Assembly: GCF_008704205.1 (NCBI RefSeq)
Contig: NZ_VXLC01000015.1
Span: 248,001 to 312,000, forward strand
Source of the DNA: Nocardia colli
GTDB taxonomy: Bacteria > Actinomycetota > Actinomycetes > Mycobacteriales > Mycobacteriaceae
Direction: 5' to 3'
DNA: 64,000 bases
Positions 61,525 to 64,000 of this stretch are shown piece by piece. Each line of letters opens with the position of its first letter. Within the stretch, counting starts at the first letter, position 1. Under the pieces are notes generated by a model. The model was not told where the DNA came from. It made no database searches and saw only the letters and a list, made by a program, of their open reading frames with translations. A program made the position numbers and the translations under genes.

Positions 61525-64000
61525 ATGCACAGTCCGATCGCGAACATGGATGTCGCGGACAAACGCCGGCTGCTCGCGGAAATGCTGGCCGGTGCCGAGC
61601 GAAAATCGGCCGGGCGCACGGGTCCGGTGTCCTTCGCGCAGCGGCGGTTGTGGATTCTGGACAGCCTGGTTCCCGGTAGCTGCGCCTACAACGTTCCCGT
61701 GGTGCTGCGGACGAGCACGCCGCCCGACCCGGTGGCGTTCGCGCGTGCGCTGGAAGTGGTGATCGACCGGCACGAGGTGCTGCGGACCGTGTTCGTCAGC
61801 CGGGACGGCGTTCCGGTCCAGCGAGTCGGCCCGAGCTTTCGACCGGCGATCGATGTTCACGATGTCAGTGCCGAACCCGATCCGGCTGCTGCCGCAGACC
61901 AATTGGTGCGGACCTCGATCCGGCGTCCGTTCGACCTGGCGACCGGGCCGATGCTGCGCGTTCTCCTGGTCCGGGTCGCGCCGGATGAGCATCTGATCGC
62001 GCTGACCGTGCATCACATCGTCTGCGACGGCTGGTCGATCGTGACGTTGTTCCGCGAGCTCGACGGGCTCTACGCGCAGATGCGCGGCGGCGCTCCCGTG
62101 CCACTGGCGAAACTCCAACACCAGTACATCGATTACGCGGTGTGGCAGCGGACGCGGCTGTCGGGACCGCGACTGACCGAGCTGAACGATTATTGGCGGG
62201 GGTGCCTCGACGGCGCACCCGGCCTGCTGCAACTGCCGCACGACGCGCCGCGCCCCGCGCACCAGCGTGCCAACGGCGGAGTCCACGAATTCACGTATGC
62301 CCGCCAATTACGCGAGGACCTACTGACTTTCGCTGCCAAGGCGAAGACCACGCCGTCGGTGGTGGTGCTGGCCTGCTTCAACGCGCTGTTGCAGCGGTTC
62401 TGCGCCCAGGACGACATCGTGGTCGGCGTTGCCACGGCCGGCCAGACGCACAGCGCGTTGCAGGGCATGATCGGATTCTTCGTCAACACGCTGGTCATGC
62501 GCATGGACATGACCGGACAGCCCAGCCTCGCCGAGGCCATCCGGCGCGGGCACGACCGCACGCTGGACATGTTCGCGCATCAGGACATGCCGTTCGAGAA
62601 GCTGGTGATCGAGCTCCAGCCGGACCGCAATCCGACCGTGACGCCGATCTTCCAGGTGTTGTTCAACTTCCAGACCGCGTCCAACGACCGGGTGCGGCTG
62701 CCGAATCTGGACGCCGATCTGGTGCCGTTCGACACCGGGATCGTCCGGTTCGACCTGGAATTCAATGTGTTCGTCGCCGAGGAGGAGATGGGCGGCAGCT
62801 GGCTGTACAACCGGGAGCTGCTCAACGCGGCGGCGGTGGCGCGGATGGCCACGCTGCTCGAACGCATGATCGCGGCGGCGATCGCGCGGCCGGAGGTGCC
62901 GCTGTCCGCGCTCGACCTGTTCGATTCGGCGGATCTGGCGGAGTTCGATCGGGTCGGCGGAGCGGTAGCGGCGAGTGTGCCTGTCGCTGTGCCGAATCCG
63001 GGTGAGCCGGTGGTTCGGGTGGGGCCGCACATCGTGTTCGCGGATGGCCAGCCGATCTCCGCGTCGAACGACGCGGCGACCGGAGCATATCGCTGGTTGG
63101 TCGACGACCTGATTCCGCAGTGGCGCAACGGGATCGATGCGGCCGCGCGTCGGGCGGTGGATCGTCGGCGGGCGCGGTTCCCGCTGCCGCCGCGTGGTGT
63201 CGTGTTGTTCGCGGCCGCGCCTGCCGCGATCGAGTTCGACGAAGCTGTCTGGGCGCTGGAGGCTGGTGCGCAGCTGGCGTTGGTCGACGTGCGCGCCGGA
63301 CTGCTGGACGCCGTGCTGGACGCGCTCGCGACGGAAGACGTCGATACCTTGTGCATCGCACCGGGTCTGCTGAGTCAGGTGATGGATGCCGTTGAGCGGA
63401 AGGAGCTTTCGCCGCGCATCCGCAGGGCGCTCAGTACGCACGAGCCGCTCGGTGTCGAGCTGGAGGCGCGTTGTCTGCACCTGCTGCCGGATACCGAGTT
63501 CTGGACTGGGTACCGGGTTCCCGGGATCGGTGACATCGCGTCGCGCCGTTGCCTCGATGATCGGCCGCTCTGCCGGGACATCGCCGGCACGGTCGCCCCG
63601 GGCCTCGCGGTGCGGATCCGGGATGCCGATGGGCATCTGCTTCCGATCGGCGCCCCCGGCCGAGTGTGGGTGAGCGATTCCGCGGACAGTGAAGTAGCGA
63701 CCGGTGACCTCGGACGATTCCGCGAGGACGGGCAGTTGGAACTGCTGGGACCGGAAGCGGCGCAGGTACTTCTGCGGCAGGTCCGGGTGTCGCTGGGCGA
63801 GGTGGAATCGCCACTGACCGCGCATCGGTCGGTGAGCGACGCGCGGGTCCTCTCGGTCGCCGACTCCGCCGGTGCATCGCGGTTCGTCGCGTATCTCGCG
63901 ACTTCGCCAGGGACGCAGCCGGATCGGGCAGAGCTGCGCGATGACGTACGGGCACACGCGCAACGTCTGGTGCCCGGTCCGTTGGTGCCCAAGTCGTATG
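61525..64000 (+). CDS. NRPS: condensation domain followed by a degenerate adenylation domain (3' end outside window)
   Basis: 825 residues are visible from ATG 61525 and the frame is open at the right edge. The condensation domain (about 30-470) is intact: SFAQRRLW, HHIVCDG (C3), VGFFVNT-like GFFVNTLVMR and the MPFEKLV segment. The following region ends like an adenylation domain: GLAVRIRDADGHLLP, GAPGRVWV, ATGDLGRFREDG (A7) and VRVSLGEVE (A8). But there is no P-loop TSGTTGxPKG, no FDxS A4 and no YGPTE, and the domain spans only about 330 residues against about 500. It should not activate an amino acid; the downstream carrier would have to be charged in trans or be skipped. Confidence 0.85.
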   Translation, partial: MHSPIANMDVADKRRLLAEMLAGAERKSAGRTGPVSFAQRRLWILDSLVPGSCAYNVPVVLRTSTPPDPVAFARALEVVIDRHEVLRTVFVSRDGVPVQRVGPSFRPAIDVHDVSAEPDPAAAADQLVRTSIRRPFDLATGPMLRVLLVRVAPDEHLIALTVHHIVCDGWSIVTLFRELDGLYAQMRGGAPVPLAKLQHQYIDYAVWQRTRLSGPRLTELNDYWRGCLDGAPGLLQLPHDAPRPAHQRANGGVHEFTYARQLREDLLTFAAKAKTTPSVVVLACFNALLQRFCAQDDIVVGVATAGQTHSALQGMIGFFVNTLVMRMDMTGQPSLAEAIRRGHDRTLDMFAHQDMPFEKLVIELQPDRNPTVTPIFQVLFNFQTASNDRVRLPNLDADLVPFDTGIVRFDLEFNVFVAEEEMGGSWLYNRELLNAAAVARMATLLERMIAAAIARPEVPLSALDLFDSADLAEFDRVGGAVAASVPVAVPNPGEPVVRVGPHIVFADGQPISASNDAATGAYRWLVDDLIPQWRNGIDAAARRAVDRRRARFPLPPRGVVLFAAAPAAIEFDEAVWALEAGAQLALVDVRAGLLDAVLDALATEDVDTLCIAPGLLSQVMDAVERKELSPRIRRALSTHEPLGVELEARCLHLLPDTEFWTGYRVPGIGDIASRRCLDDRPLCRDIAGTVAPGLAVRIRDADGHLLPIGAPGRVWVSDSADSEVATGDLGRFREDGQLELLGPEAAQVLLRQVRVSLGEVESPLTAHRSVSDARVLSVADSAGASRFVAYLATSPGTQPDRAELRDDVRAHAQRLVPGPLVPKSY

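Overview
The window is very GC-rich with actinobacterial codon bias, frequent GTG starts and densely overlapping genes. A CYP51 with the same heme-cysteine position as the mycobacterial enzyme, MabA-like and AcpS-like fatty-acid enzymes, a WS/DGAT-type acyltransferase and DrrAB-type exporters point to a mycolic-acid actinomycete, most likely Nocardia or a close relative. The genus is inferred from remembered family resemblance, not from a search. No rRNA, tRNA, CRISPR array or transposase was seen.

Layout. 1-9.2 kb is ordinary accessory metabolism: the end of an M20 peptidase with a YfcC-type carrier, a secreted glutamic peptidase, a metallophosphoesterase, an L,D-transpeptidase, an EF-hand protein, an acyl-CoA dehydrogenase/crotonase pair with a divergent TetR gene, and a LysE exporter. 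9.4-37.7 kb is the centrepiece: a large biosynthetic cluster that looks like a highly reducing type II polyketide (or specialised fatty-acid) system. It has two true ketosynthases and two ketosynthase-like proteins without the cysteine (chain-length-factor-like), one canonical dehydratase plus a His-less partner, two FabG-type ketoreductases, a FabL-type enoyl reductase, a malonyl transferase, a free ACP, an ACP carrying a Cys4 zinc-ribbon tail, an AcpS-type phosphopantetheinyl transferase, a B12/radical SAM enzyme, two methyltransferases, two class III aminotransferase genes (one a 729-residue tandem fusion with a dead first half), three FAD enzymes, an SRPBCC protein, an AfsA homologue, a WS/DGAT-like acyltransferase, a MacB-like ABC exporter and a LuxR-type regulator with an atypical receiver.

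37.7-42.1 kb is a sugar-acid catabolic locus (GntR regulator, two enolase-superfamily dehydratases, one matching D-tartrate dehydratase, and a dicarboxylate symporter). 42.5-46.2 kb holds two tandem paralogous secreted serine hydrolases. 46.3-49.3 kb holds cyp51 and an aldehyde dehydrogenase. 49.3-51.4 kb is a MarR-controlled DrrAB-type exporter with a perfect operator palindrome. 51.5-54.8 kb holds single oxidoreductase and small-protein genes. 54.9-64 kb is a second, nonribosomal-peptide locus: a proline cis-hydroxylase-like dioxygenase, a C-A-T NRPS with no thioesterase, a winged-helix protein, a PaaI-type thioesterase, and a second NRPS running off the window whose adenylation domain is severely degenerate.

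How it fits together. In the PKS cluster the ACPs would be activated by AcpS, loaded by the malonyl transferase, extended by one or both KS/CLF pairs and processed by KR, DH and ER. The chain would then be aminated, methylated, oxidised and perhaps acyl-transferred, and exported by the ABC pair. The product is unknown; a reduced or polyene-like amine, amide or acyl chain is the best inference.
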